Of a DNA stretch of 64,000 nucleotides, positions 45,713 through 56,079 are shown piece after piece. Position numbers and translations under genes: made by a program. Under the pieces are notes generated by a model, which saw only the letters and a list, made by a program, of their open reading frames with translations, searched no databases and was not told the origin of the DNA. Location: NCBI GenBank assembly GCA_020746875.1, contig JAGTJL010000021.1:186001-250000 (forward strand), written 5' to 3'. This DNA comes from Rhexocercosporidium sp. MPI-PUGE-AT-0058 (taxonomy: Eukaryota; Ascomycota; Leotiomycetes; Helotiales). The first letter of the stretch is position 1. Each line of letters starts with the position of its first letter.

Positions 45713-47173
45713 ATGTCGTTCTTTGCAAACCAAGGAGGTCAGGTTGACAGTTCGCTTGTGGGATGCTACCCCGCTTCTCCCGTAAAATTTATGATTTATG
45801 GACGAGGTGAGCTTCTTTCGATTACAAACATCTAGTATCGTTGTTAATGGGAACAGGAACTGCAAAGAAGCTGGATGAGGTCATACAAAAGCTTGGAGCT
45901 TCAAAGGCATTCATCGTTACAGGACAATCTCTGAGCACGAGGACGCCTGTGATCAAGGATGCTGAGACGAGTTTGGGGAAGGCTCATGTGGGAACTTTCA
46001 ACAAGATTGGACAGCATGCGTACGCATACGACGGAATTATTTGAACAAATTTAGCTATTTACTGACTTCGTTCATCTTAGACCTATTGGAGCAATCCGTG
46101 AAGCAACTGAGCTTGTCAAGAGCTCTGGAGCTGATGTACTCATCTCGATCGGAGGGGGATCTCCAATCGACAGTGCCAAAGCGATTGCATACCAGATTCA
46201 CCAAGATACTGGGAAATGGATACCGAGCATCGCTGTTCCTACTACATTGAGTGTAGCGGAAACGACACAGAATGCTGGCTTCACCACTGAGGAGAAAAAG
46301 AAGATTGCCGTGAGCGATCCGGAATTGGTCCCAAAAAGTATGGATATCATTTGACTATAAATGGAAAAGGATTTACTGATGATCCTGTAGTCGTAGTATA
46401 CGATGGAGATATTGCATTATACACACCCACAAACCTCTGGACAAGCACAGGAGTAAGTCCCGAAGTCCACCTTTAGACACCTGACTTATCAACCCCCAGA
46501 TCCGTGCCCTCGATCACGCGGTAGAACTCCTCTACCACCCCCTCGCAGCCGAAATTCCCACCAAGCGCCTCGCACTCGAAGCAATCCGCGACCTCTTCAC
46601 CTATCTCCCACAATCGAAATCCGACCCCGAAGACGCCGACGTGCGTCAAAAGCTCTTCCTCGCATGCTACGCCTCTCTATTCCCATTCCTATACACAGGC
46701 GGTGTGGGACTGAGTCATAGTATTGGCCATGCGCTTGGAGCTACTTATAGTATTCCGCATGGTATTACGAGTTGCTTGACTCTGGCGCCGGTGGTTGCGT
46801 TGAAAGCGAGGACGAAACCGGAGGAGGCCAGGATGATTGCGAGGATTATGCCATATATTGGAAAAGCGAGTGAGGGGAGTGATGAGAAGGATTCGTTGGC
46901 TGTTAGTCAGGCGATTGCGGGGTTAGTTGAGGCGTTGGGTCATAAGACGAGTTTGACGGAGGTGAGTTGTTTGGCTTTGCAGAGGGGAGTGATGTGATGC
47001 TGATGATGTTGTAGTATAAAGTCCCGCCTGGAGAGGAGGAGCCAATTGCTCTGCATGCTTTGGTTGGTGGGAAAGAACATCCTGACTTCCAAAATTGTAA
47101 GTGAATTCATTTACTTTCGGATGGAAACTGCTAACATCTACCAGTGATCAACATCGTTCGCAATTTGTATTGA
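45713..47173 (+). CDS. Iron-type alcohol dehydrogenase family, maleylacetate-reductase-like
   Basis: Seven exons: 45713-45806, 45857-46019, 46081-46337, 46391-46452, 46500-46961, 47015-47096 and 47145-47173 (382 aa). GADVLISIGGGSPIDSAKAIA is the NAD(P)-binding GGGS motif. RALDHAVE, GLSHSIGHALGA and SIPHG provide the Asp and His residues that bind the metal in this family. Maleylacetate reductases belong here and reduce maleylacetate to 3-oxoadipate with NAD(P)H. Length and motifs fit, but general Fe-ADHs share them, so the substrate comes mainly from context: directly divergent from the thiolase and convergent with the CoA-transferase that would use 3-oxoadipate. Confidence 0.85.
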
Positions 47174-47509
47174 GTGGAGAATGATGTTGGGCTGAAGGAC
47201 GGATTGTTATCACTGGATGAATAATTGTATTTTACTTGCAAGCAAAGCAGGCCAAATTGAATAGGACTATGTATCTCTTCCTCATTCCTCTGAATGCCTA
47301 AGATTAAAACTATTGAAATGAAAATTGTTGAAATGGAAATGGTTGAAGTTGGTAGGAGTTTAATGGCTTAGTAAACATTATAGCTGTCCTTTGCTAATAG
47401 GATGAGGAAGTCTTAGTGAGAGCATCTTGAACTAGAACAGGATACAAATTGAGAATTTTGTGACGCTTTTTTTATCCCATTGTAATTTCTAGAGGTTCCT
47501 GTGGAAAAT
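47174..47509. other. Intergenic between convergent genes
   Basis: 336 bases with GAAATG-type repeats (47320-47345); presumed 3' ends. Confidence 0.5.
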
Positions 47510-49395
47510 CTAAGCAGGCATCGTCTTCAAATCCTCCGCAACCTTAAACGGCGCCTCCGTCTTTGCCCTGACATCCTCCACTGTCACACCATCCGCAACC
47601 TCAATTAGTGTTAAGCCCTTCGTGAAATCAACATCAAAGACAGCAAGTTCCGTGATGATTCTCGAGACGCATTTCTGTCCTGTCAATGGAAATGTGCATT
47701 CTAACCACCCCAAGTCAGTTCATGCCTCGGCTATATAATTAAGAGGAAGGAGATGACAGGAGAGACTTACGCTTGAGGATTTTCGGGTTGCCTTTCTTGT
47801 CGACGTGATCCTGTTTGATATTAGTACTGATTTTTTTGGGTATTGAAGGAGTAGGTTTCTTACCATGGTGACGACAACTTTCGTCTTTTCTGGGTTGGCA
47901 ACGAGATCCATTGCTCCACCAATGCCCTTGACTTTGCCAGGAAGCATGAAATTCGCCAGATCTAAGCAAACTAGTCAGTCCTCCCAGCCAGTAATAACTC
48001 TTTCATGTGAGTTACTAACCTCCATACATGCCAACCTGCAGCGCACCAAGCATGGTCAAATCCACCCTTCCAGCCCGAATCATGCCAAAACTCTCATGAC
48101 TTCCAAAAAGCGACGCACCAGACGCAAGCGTAACAGTCTCCTTACCCGGATTAATTAAATCTGGATCTTCCTGCCCAGGTTCAGGATATCCGCCCATACC
48201 GAGAATGCCATTCTCGGACTGCAGGACGACTTCGATGCCCGGTTCGAGGAAGGCGGGTGTGATGAGTGGCATGCCGATACCCAAGTTGACAACCATGCCA
48301 TCTGTGAACTCTTTCGCTGCGCGTTTGATGATGCGTTCGCGACTTGTTGTGCCTGATGCGCCAACTTTTCTCCCATCAGCCTCTCTGAGAATCAACCAAA
48401 GGTTGAAGAGAGAGGAGACTTACCAGCATCTTTCAAATCCGCCTTACTCTTCTTAAAAGTTAATTTCTCAATCTTCTTCTCCTCCGTACTCTTGATGACT
48501 TTCGTCACATACACGCCCTGCAAATGCACATTCTCCGGCTTGATCTCTCCCACCTCAACAATCTCGTCCGCTTCCACTAACGTGATTTTTGCGTTCTTGC
48601 CCATCGCCTCGTTGAAGTTGTTCTGTGCGAGCCGGAACGTGCAGTTGCCCATCCGGTCTGCCTTGTGTACCTTCACGAAGGCGTAGTCGCCGAAGATAGA
48701 CTCTTCCATTACGTAGGCTTTGCCGTTGAACTCGCGGGTTTCTTTTGGTTTGGACATTATGGCTACGGTTCCATCGGGATTGTAGCGGACGGGGAGTTCG
48801 CCAGTTTGGACTTTTAGGAGTTAGCAGGAAACGCGAAATTCAGGAAACGGAATTGTCATTGAGAATTACATACCAATTGTACCATACGCAGCTGGTGTGT
48901 AAAAGGCAGGTACGCCAGCAGCTCCCGCAGCACACTTCTCAGCCATTGTCCCTTGAGGTGTAAGTTCGAGAGCCAGGTCTCCTGAAATGTACATTTTCTC
49001 AAACGCTTTATTTTCCCCGATGAAAGAAGCTATCATCTTGCTAATCTGCCTCGTCTCCAGTAATTGGCCTATCCAAACACCAAATCAGTAAACATTCTGC
49101 TCATTTAATTACATTTCCAGAGTTACAAACCCAGTCCAACGCCCGGCATCCCAGCATTATTTGATACGACAGTAAAATCCTGTAAATCTTTTCGATCTCT
49201 CAACGCATTTATGAGGGAATTCGGGACGCCAGAGAACCCAAATCCGCCAACTAGTAATGTGGTGCTTCCTTTCATGTCCTTGATTGCTTCTTGAGCCGAA
49301 TCGCAGATCTTGTTGATTGCTCGCCTAGCAGGTGACGAGGAAAATTCCCTGCGAGAACGAGGTATCCTCGTCACGAGCAATTTGGTGTGTCTCAT
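47510..49395 (-). CDS. Succinyl-CoA:3-oxoacid CoA-transferase (3-oxoadipate type by context)
   Basis: Seven exons: 49395-49131, 49068-48874, 48810-48424, 48382-48020, 47961-47864, 47810-47771 and 47700-47510 (512 aa). The leader ([22 protein letters not shown]) is a good mitochondrial presequence. The alpha part has [13 protein letters not shown] and [20 protein letters not shown]. The beta part has [12 protein letters not shown] and [11 protein letters not shown], whose Glu forms the CoA thioester. Length and the fused alpha-beta layout are those of eukaryotic SCOT. The intron at 48423-48383 is only 41 nt. SCOT normally handles acetoacetate; the closely related 3-oxoadipate enzymes cannot be told apart by eye, and the neighbourhood favours 3-oxoadipate. 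Confidence 0.92.
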
Positions 49396-49828
49396 TTTGG
49401 ATGTCGTGGTGGATTGATGCTACTAGTATTTGAGAAGAACAATCTCTAAAATTGTCAGGGCAGCATGTTTGGTGTTCTGAATATGATACAGCAGTAGCTG
49501 CAGCTCCATCCCACTACAGCCCCACGAGAGCTTCGTGGATGAGCTGGAGATGGCCGGTAGCGGGGCAGGGGTACAGGGGCTCCAGGTACCTTTCGGATGG
49601 CTGACTTGGGTGGTGCGGGGTAAATTCTCCTGGCCGGTGTGTCTGGCAATTGGGGGTGGGGCTTGTACCATGGTGAGATCAGTAGTGGCGGTGACGATGC
49701 TGGAGCAGACACGAGATGTGATGCTCCTTGTCACTGATCCGGACATAGCGAATTCCAGAACTCTGCTCAACTATCAAAGTTCGGACAATCTAATTGACTG
49801 CTGGAGCAAGTTGTAAGAACAAGATCAC
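49396..49828. promoter_or_regulatory. Divergent promoter, CoA-transferase / carboxylesterase
   Basis: 433 bases with CCCCAC at 49520-49525 and GTGGGG at 49656-49661. Confidence 0.4.
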
Positions 49829-51826
49829 ATGGCACTCAACCACCCGAGTCTCGGCCGGATGCGGGGTCAAGTCTCAGATGATTGGAAGACAATACAATAT
49901 CGTGGCATCCAATACGCAGATATACCCGGCCGATGGCAAGACCCGGTCTTGCTCCACGGGCCATTGAACGAAGATAAAACAGAGTTCGATGCTACGAGAC
50001 ATGGGGCTTCATGCCCTCAACATCCGGGTGGTCATGCTTTTGATCTTTCGCTTGTGGGGAATGTGAGCCTCGAGAACGAATATACGGAGACTTCTGAATT
50101 TGAGTGTTTGAATTTGGTTGTTACGGTCCCGAAAGGGGTGAAGACTGGGGATGGACTTCCTGTTTTTGTTTGGTGAGTATTCTGTATCGGATTGTGTGAA
50201 AACTATGAGTGACTCACATGTGGTAGGGTGCATGGGTTTGTTTGATATTCCCCTATTTGGATGCAGACTTATGTGGAATAGAGGAGGGTTCTCTGTCGGG
50301 AGTAGCTGTTGGCCGCAGTACGGTGAGTTCATACTGTGGGATGTATTTCTTGGAGACTAAGTCATTGTCAGATCTGGAGAGGTTTGTCAAGACTTCTATT
50401 GAAATAGGAAGACCAGTCGTCGGAGTCTCGATAAAGTGAGTCTCATCAATCGATTGAACAGAATTGTTTATTGATATTCTAGCTACCGCCTGGGTATATT
50501 CGGATTCTTAGCTTCGGATGAACTCAACATAAGTGGAAATTACGGACTGAAAGATCAAGCTTGCGCTTTTCAATGGGTATGAAAATTGTTCCATCATGAT
50601 CAAACTGCAAGTGCTAAACTCTAGGAAAGATACATCAGAACATTGCCGGTTTTGGAGGAGACCCCAAAATGATAACAGCAGCCGGCGAGTCCGCTGGAGC
50701 AAGTATGAACACCACCTGACCTGAGAAAATGAATAGCTGACACTTAAAGTCTGCATATCAACACTTCTCCTAGTCAACTCCTCTCCATTATTCAACCAAG
50801 CAATTCTCATGTCCGGCGAAAGCACATTACGCAAAGCCCGCAAGATGCGATGGCAAAACACCCACTACGCAGCCAACGCAAAACTCCTCAGTCTCGAGTC
50901 TTCAACTTCAGAGGAGAGGAGAGCTATGTATGAGATGAGCGCGGACGAAATGGTGCAGAAGTTGCCAATGTTTCAGAATTGGGGCCCTTGTTTGGATGGT
51001 AGATTTATTGCCGATGAGGTGGATCTGGGGATGTTGTCTGATGGTAAGGGAGAGGCTGGGAGGCCGAAATGGTGTGAGAAGCTCATGATTGGCGATGTTG
51101 CTCAAGATGTAAGTCGTGTGTTCTTTGATATCGGGATGATGCTGAAAGAACAGGGAACTGTGCTCAAAGCTCGTATAATGGATAATCCAACCATCATGGC
51201 AAGATTGCATGATTCTCTCGCGGCATCCTGCCATCCGGATGAAGGTAAAAGACTGTTAGACTCGTATGGACTGTCTGGGAAACCGAGTCCAGAGAAGCAG
51301 TATACTGGATTGCAACAACTATGTTCAGATCTCAGATTTTATTTTCCAGTACTAAAGACCGTGGAAGGTTGGCCAAATGAGAAGTGCTTCAGGTATCACT
51401 TCCACCAGGTAAGCAAGCGAACCCCTTGCTAAGCGAGGTCTCAAACATCACTCACGAAAACACCAGCTAAACCCCGTCGGCGGTATATTCAAAGGCCTCG
51501 CATCTCACGAGTTAGACGTAGCATATCTGCTACAGAACTTCCCCGAAAATCTAGACGCTCAGCATGGGAGGCTTGGCAAAGACATGGCAGCTGTGTGGAT
51601 TAACTTCACACATGGGCGGGGTTGGGACAAAGAGAATGGAGAGAAGGAGGTGTTAGTTGTTGGACCTGAAGAGAAACTTCGCTGGTGTAGTGAGAAGCTA
51701 TATGATGAGAAGTTTCGTCATAGGAGGGGAAAGATGTTATTGGAGATGGGGTGGGAGAAGTGCTGTAAACTGGGGGAGATGTTGCAGGGCGTTTGGGATG
51801 AGAAGGAGGGATCTTCGCGATTGTGA
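49829..51826 (+). CDS. Type-B carboxylesterase/lipase
   Basis: Eight exons: 49829-50172, 50227-50235 (9 nt), 50282-50322, 50372-50435, 50483-50576, 50630-50702, 50750-51408 and 51467-51826 (547 aa). The 9-nt micro-exon and its neighbours rebuild the oxyanion-hole motif WVHGGGFSVGS. NYRLGIFGFLAS is the next conserved strand, and AGESAGA carries the nucleophilic Ser. LASHELDVAYLLQNF holds the probable catalytic His. There is no signal peptide, so it is likely intracellular, unlike secreted feruloyl esterases. It probably releases an aromatic or cyclic acid from an ester brought in by the transporters. Confidence 0.88.
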
Positions 51827-52301
51827 ATTCTGGATGGGATTTGTATATAGCAATGACATTATGTATAATTTGTCCACTTCGACCAGACTTCACTATCCAA
51901 TCGATACATCCTGCTTGTCAGAAGATTGTCGATGTGGGGCCTCATTTCTCGGCCTCATGATAAACACCTGTAAGAATTCAATTCAAATGTATGAGACAAA
52001 CCATAGACATCCACATGAATTGAAATCTGGTCGAGCAGAGAATACTTTTTCCCAATGCACAATCTCCTTGAAAGTGTGGCAAGAAAACCTCAACTGAGTT
52101 CACCCTTCAAGCATCCCGAGGCCCCAGCCCCACATCCCAATCCAGCTGGCTCTCGGCAACCCCAGAATCTCCAACCGCATGCTCGCCGAAACAAGCGGTA
52201 GGTACCTTACATCAACACTCACACAAACCTAGATAGCATTATAGATTTCAACACTCCCTCGTCCTTAGACATAGAACTACCGACAGTCGTGATAGATCAA
52301 C
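51827..52301. other. Intergenic
   Basis: 475 bases between tandem plus-strand genes. Nothing supported. Confidence 0.5.
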
Positions 52302-53976
52302 ATGCTGAGAAGCACCACCAAAACACATGGGTCGACCATTTGCCGAGCGGTGCAGAAGTCATTGACGACACGAGCATTCTCTTCTTCTTCTTCACCTGTC
52401 GATTCACCAAGATTACCATTATCGGGGACGAGGGTACTGGATTTGACGAGGGTTTTGGCAGGGGTATGTGCCTTCATTCGGGGTGCACGAATTAAAGGAG
52501 TGAGAAGCTGATCACGTGGCAACACAGCCGTATTGTACTCAGATATTGGGAGATCTTGGGTGAGAAGCCTGTGTTCTCTTGTGGTTGCCAAAAAGCTGGG
52601 AGTACCTTGCTGATATACGTGATGATAGAGCGGAAGTTCTGAAAATCGAACATCCCACAAGAGGAGACGATACGCGGCAATGGGGACCACCTTACGCACC
52701 ACATCTAGACGGCCGACCTGGACCAGGAGAAAGCGCTTACTACCTCTCAGTACACCTCCTCACTCTCCCAAAATCTGCCAAATCGAGCTCAATACTAACC
52801 AAAGCAGGTGAACCGCAACAAGAAATCCATCGGCGTCTCTTTCAAAGAAGCGAAAGGCGCAGCTCTGATCCGAGACCTAGCACTGAAAGCCGATGTTTTT
52901 GTTGAGAATTACTTGCCTGGAACGCTGAAGAAGTATGGGCTTGATTTCGAGACGCTGAGGGAGGCTAATCCGAAGTTGATTTATGCGAGTGTGACGGGGT
53001 ATGGACAGACAGGACCGTATAGTAATCGTGCAGGGTATGATGTTATGGTTGAAGCGTGAGTTGTCCTACTGAGTAATGAGGTGAGGCGAGTGATGGTATT
53101 GACGGGAGTCAGGGAGATGGGCTTGATGCATATCACGGGGACACGAGATGGACCGCCTGTGAAGGTGGGATGTGCAGTGACTGATTTGACGACGGGACTG
53201 TATACTGCGAATAGTATCATGGCTGCGTTACTTGGCCGGGCGAAGACTGGTGAGGGACAGCATCTGGATGTGTGTTTGAGCGATTGTCAGGTTGCAACGC
53301 TGTCGAATATGGCGGAGTCGGTTTTGATCTCGGGGAAGAGAGATACGGGGCGTTGGGGGACATCACATCGTGAGATCTCAGACTGCTCTTTTCTTCTCTC
53401 ATTTTCTGACTGTGAACAGCATCCGTAGTGCCGTACCGCTCGTTCAAGACTTCTGATGGCGACATTCTCTTTGGCGGCGGGACCGATCGATTATTTGGCA
53501 TTTTGTGTCAAGGGCTTGGGAAGCCCGAATGGATCAACGACGAACGTTTCGCTGTGAATTCTTCTCGAGTAGAGAATCGGAATCTACTAGAGCCTTGGAT
53601 TGAAGAGATCACTATGTCGAAGTCAACACAGGAATGGCTTGAGATATTCGACGGGACAGGTTTACCGTATGCGAAAGTGAACGATTTGATGGATACTTTG
53701 ACGCACGAACATGGTAGGAGCATTTCTTGCCGATGGTGAAATGATAATACTGATTTTCTGGTAGTGCTTGCGAGGGGTATGGTGAAGGAGATTGATCATC
53801 CCACGTGTGGACCGATGAAGTTGATCAACACACCGGTCAAGTACTCTTACTCAACGCCGGGGATTAGGACACCGCCACCTACACTGGGGCAGCATACAGA
53901 TGAAGTCTTGATGGATGTGCTGAACTTTAGTGAGGAGGAAATCAAAAGCCTGCGAGCGGATGGTGTTGTAGGCTAG
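52302..53976 (+). CDS. Family III CoA-transferase (CaiB/BaiF type)
   Basis: Seven exons: 52302-52463, 52528-52559, 52629-52749, 52808-53055, 53113-53369, 53420-53713 and 53765-53976 (441 aa). The leader (MLRSTTKTHGSTICRAVQKS, then SSSSSP) looks like a mitochondrial presequence. The joined sequence reads LTRVLAG then PYCTQILGDLGAEVLKIEHP, the family's N-terminal signature with the Asp expected to carry CoA. NRNKKSIGVSF, YASVTGYGQTGPYSNRAGYD and GLMHITGTRDGPPVKVG are further conserved blocks. It resembles SUGCT (succinyl-CoA:glutarate CoA-transferase) and formyl- or cinnamoyl-CoA transferases. It gives the cluster a second route to CoA activation of a dicarboxylic or side-chain acid. SCOT and this enzyme are unrelated in fold. 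Confidence 0.9.
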
Positions 53977-54025
53977 GTTGTATTATAAGATCAACGCGAA
54001 AGCTAATAGACATTAAGCTATTTCT

Positions 54026-55940
54026 TCAATGTAAAACAAGGACCTCATGTTGGGATTTAATTTTGAGTATACTAGAAACCCTATCCGCTTGCATGCTAAT
54101 GAGTCCGTCAATAAAACATTCGCCAATCAGCTGGAAATGACCTATTTTCGCGGACGGCTTGATGCTATGAATGGTTTTCAAATCTTCCTCGGTATCCATG
54201 ATGGCACCCGTTGGGATATGTGGCCGCAGAAGAAATGGGGTGGTGTAGTCTCCATCGAAAAAGCACGAAGTGTCGCCTACCACGGCCCGTCCTGGAACGA
54301 GAACGAGACGGCCGTTTTGCATTGTAGCAAATCGCCGTCTGCGGAGGAAGTGAGGATAATCGTTTGAGTTATCGGTCATGGCGTGAAGGACAAGATGTCG
54401 AATCAATCGTTCGAAAATACCCAGGGGCGGAACCTTATTTATAGGCTGGTCTTCGCCTTCAACAAAGTCAACGTCAGTCTGTGTGATACAAGAACGAAGT
54501 TCATCCTTGAATTTTAAACGCTGGCCACCCCAAAATATCGAGTCTTCCGTGTTTCGATTGGCCATGATGAGATCTAGTATACCCCTCCAGTGGTGGAAAA
54601 TGACAGACTCTATTGCTTTCCGTGTACCATGGTTATAAGTTCCTTTGATCATGCTGCCAAATTCAAGTTGCAAAGACACTTCCTGCCCAGTAACCAAGTC
54701 TGACACTTGGCAAATTGTGCCCACTTGAGAGCCTGAGACAGCTATGAGGAGTGGATTAGAGGTTAGATACCAAGGCTCTGCTGTTTCGAAGTCCCTCTTC
54801 ATCTTCACTCGGTAGTAGTAGCCTTGCTGGAGCATGTTCAGTTCAACGCGAGCCACGAAATACTCAGCAGCGTCTCTGAGTCGACGGTATTGGTACAGAG
54901 CTGCCTGCTGAGTCCAGTCGGGGATCCATGTTGGGTAGAAGGACTGGTATATTTCCGCTCTCTCGATTGAAGAGTTAGCTTCAGCATGCGCCAATCCCGT
55001 AGTTTCTGGTTCTATGCATGACAAATTTGACAATGTCACCGTATACCCCAATACAGTCTTTTGTGTAGTCAACATCAACTAGTCTATTCTCCTCTCCGTC
55101 ACCTGGCGGATTTCCGAGCATACCACGGTGAGCGAATAGCATATCTCGAGGATCCAACACACCAAGTCCCCGTCTGGAGTCCAGTACTCTAACCAGATTG
55201 TCGACAAAAGCGTCATTCATAGACGAGCTCGTGTGGTTGACGAATCTTCTCCTGCCCTCTTCCATAAGAAGAATCTCTCTGCATGGTTGGGTATGTCGAT
55301 TGGCCTGTTTGAGAGTCTTGACCGTCTGGTACAACGTATCCCATCTCACACGAGCCTTTCCACACTGAACCCACGGGTCGAGGGAGAATATTAGTTCTTG
55401 ATATACCCAGACCCGCTGAAACCATGATCGTACCAAGAGATCGGTCCATGGAAGTGCGTCTCTGGCTTTGCTTTGAGTTGATGCTAGGCTGCCCCTCGCA
55501 GTACCGAGGACAATATCCGTGTCTTCTGTTGGGTCCCCAAGGAAGATTATTGTATGCGCAGCAGTTTGGTACACTTGTCCCATCTGCCTGACTTGACGAT
55601 TTTTCTCTTCATTATCCGATTGATTGATGCAGATGGCATCAGCCCAGATCAGACGCTTCCTGGTGGCGTCGCGCATGTATCTCAAGGCTGAAGCTAGGTT
55701 GATCGTGATATCGAGCCCGAGACCTTCGACCGTGATTCTTGTGGTGATCTTTGCGTCTCCCCAGACGTAGGAGAGGGCGGTATAGTGATCAATTAGGTCT
55801 TCGTCACACTCGTGTAAGGTAGTGTGGACAAGAGAGCAATCGATGGTCGCCTCGAAATCGGAACTAGGCTTCAATTCGAGCAGTCGAATACCATCGCTAT
55901 CCCCTATTGGGCGGTACTGATATTGAAGTATACCAGCCAT
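54026..55940 (-). pseudogene. HET-domain (heterokaryon incompatibility-like) gene with a frameshift
   Basis: From ATG 55940 the first 319 codons contain the three HET blocks: YTALSYVWGDAK, WADAICINQSDNEEKNRQV and RSWFQRVWVYQEL. The frame ends at 54981 just after FVMHRTRNYG. The next 300 or so codons (SIERAEIYQSFYPTWIPDW onward to 54026) lie in another frame, and PTWIPDW is the conserved block that normally follows the HET domain. No intron fits the 20-30 bases involved. The break is a single-base indel near 54990-55005. The protein would be about 620 aa if intact, typical for this family, which mediates nonself recognition and cell death after hyphal fusion. A sequencing error is the alternative. 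Confidence 0.75.
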
Positions 55941-56010
55941 GGCACGAGCCTGGAGGAAGATCTAACTTGTCTGTAATTGGTAAGGTGCTGTTTGGATGAC
56001 GAGGTCTTTG

Positions 56011-56036
56011 CCCTGGCGGCCCTTCGGGGCCAGGGG
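56011..56036. other. GC-rich imperfect hairpin with TTCG loop
   Basis: GGCCC-TTCG-GGGCC-like stem extended by CCCTGG / CCAGGG arms with a bulge, at the left border of the AT-rich relic. Confidence 0.35.
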
Positions 56037-56079
56037 ACCTCGCTTCGCCACGGTCAATTACATAGCCAAAACATTACTT

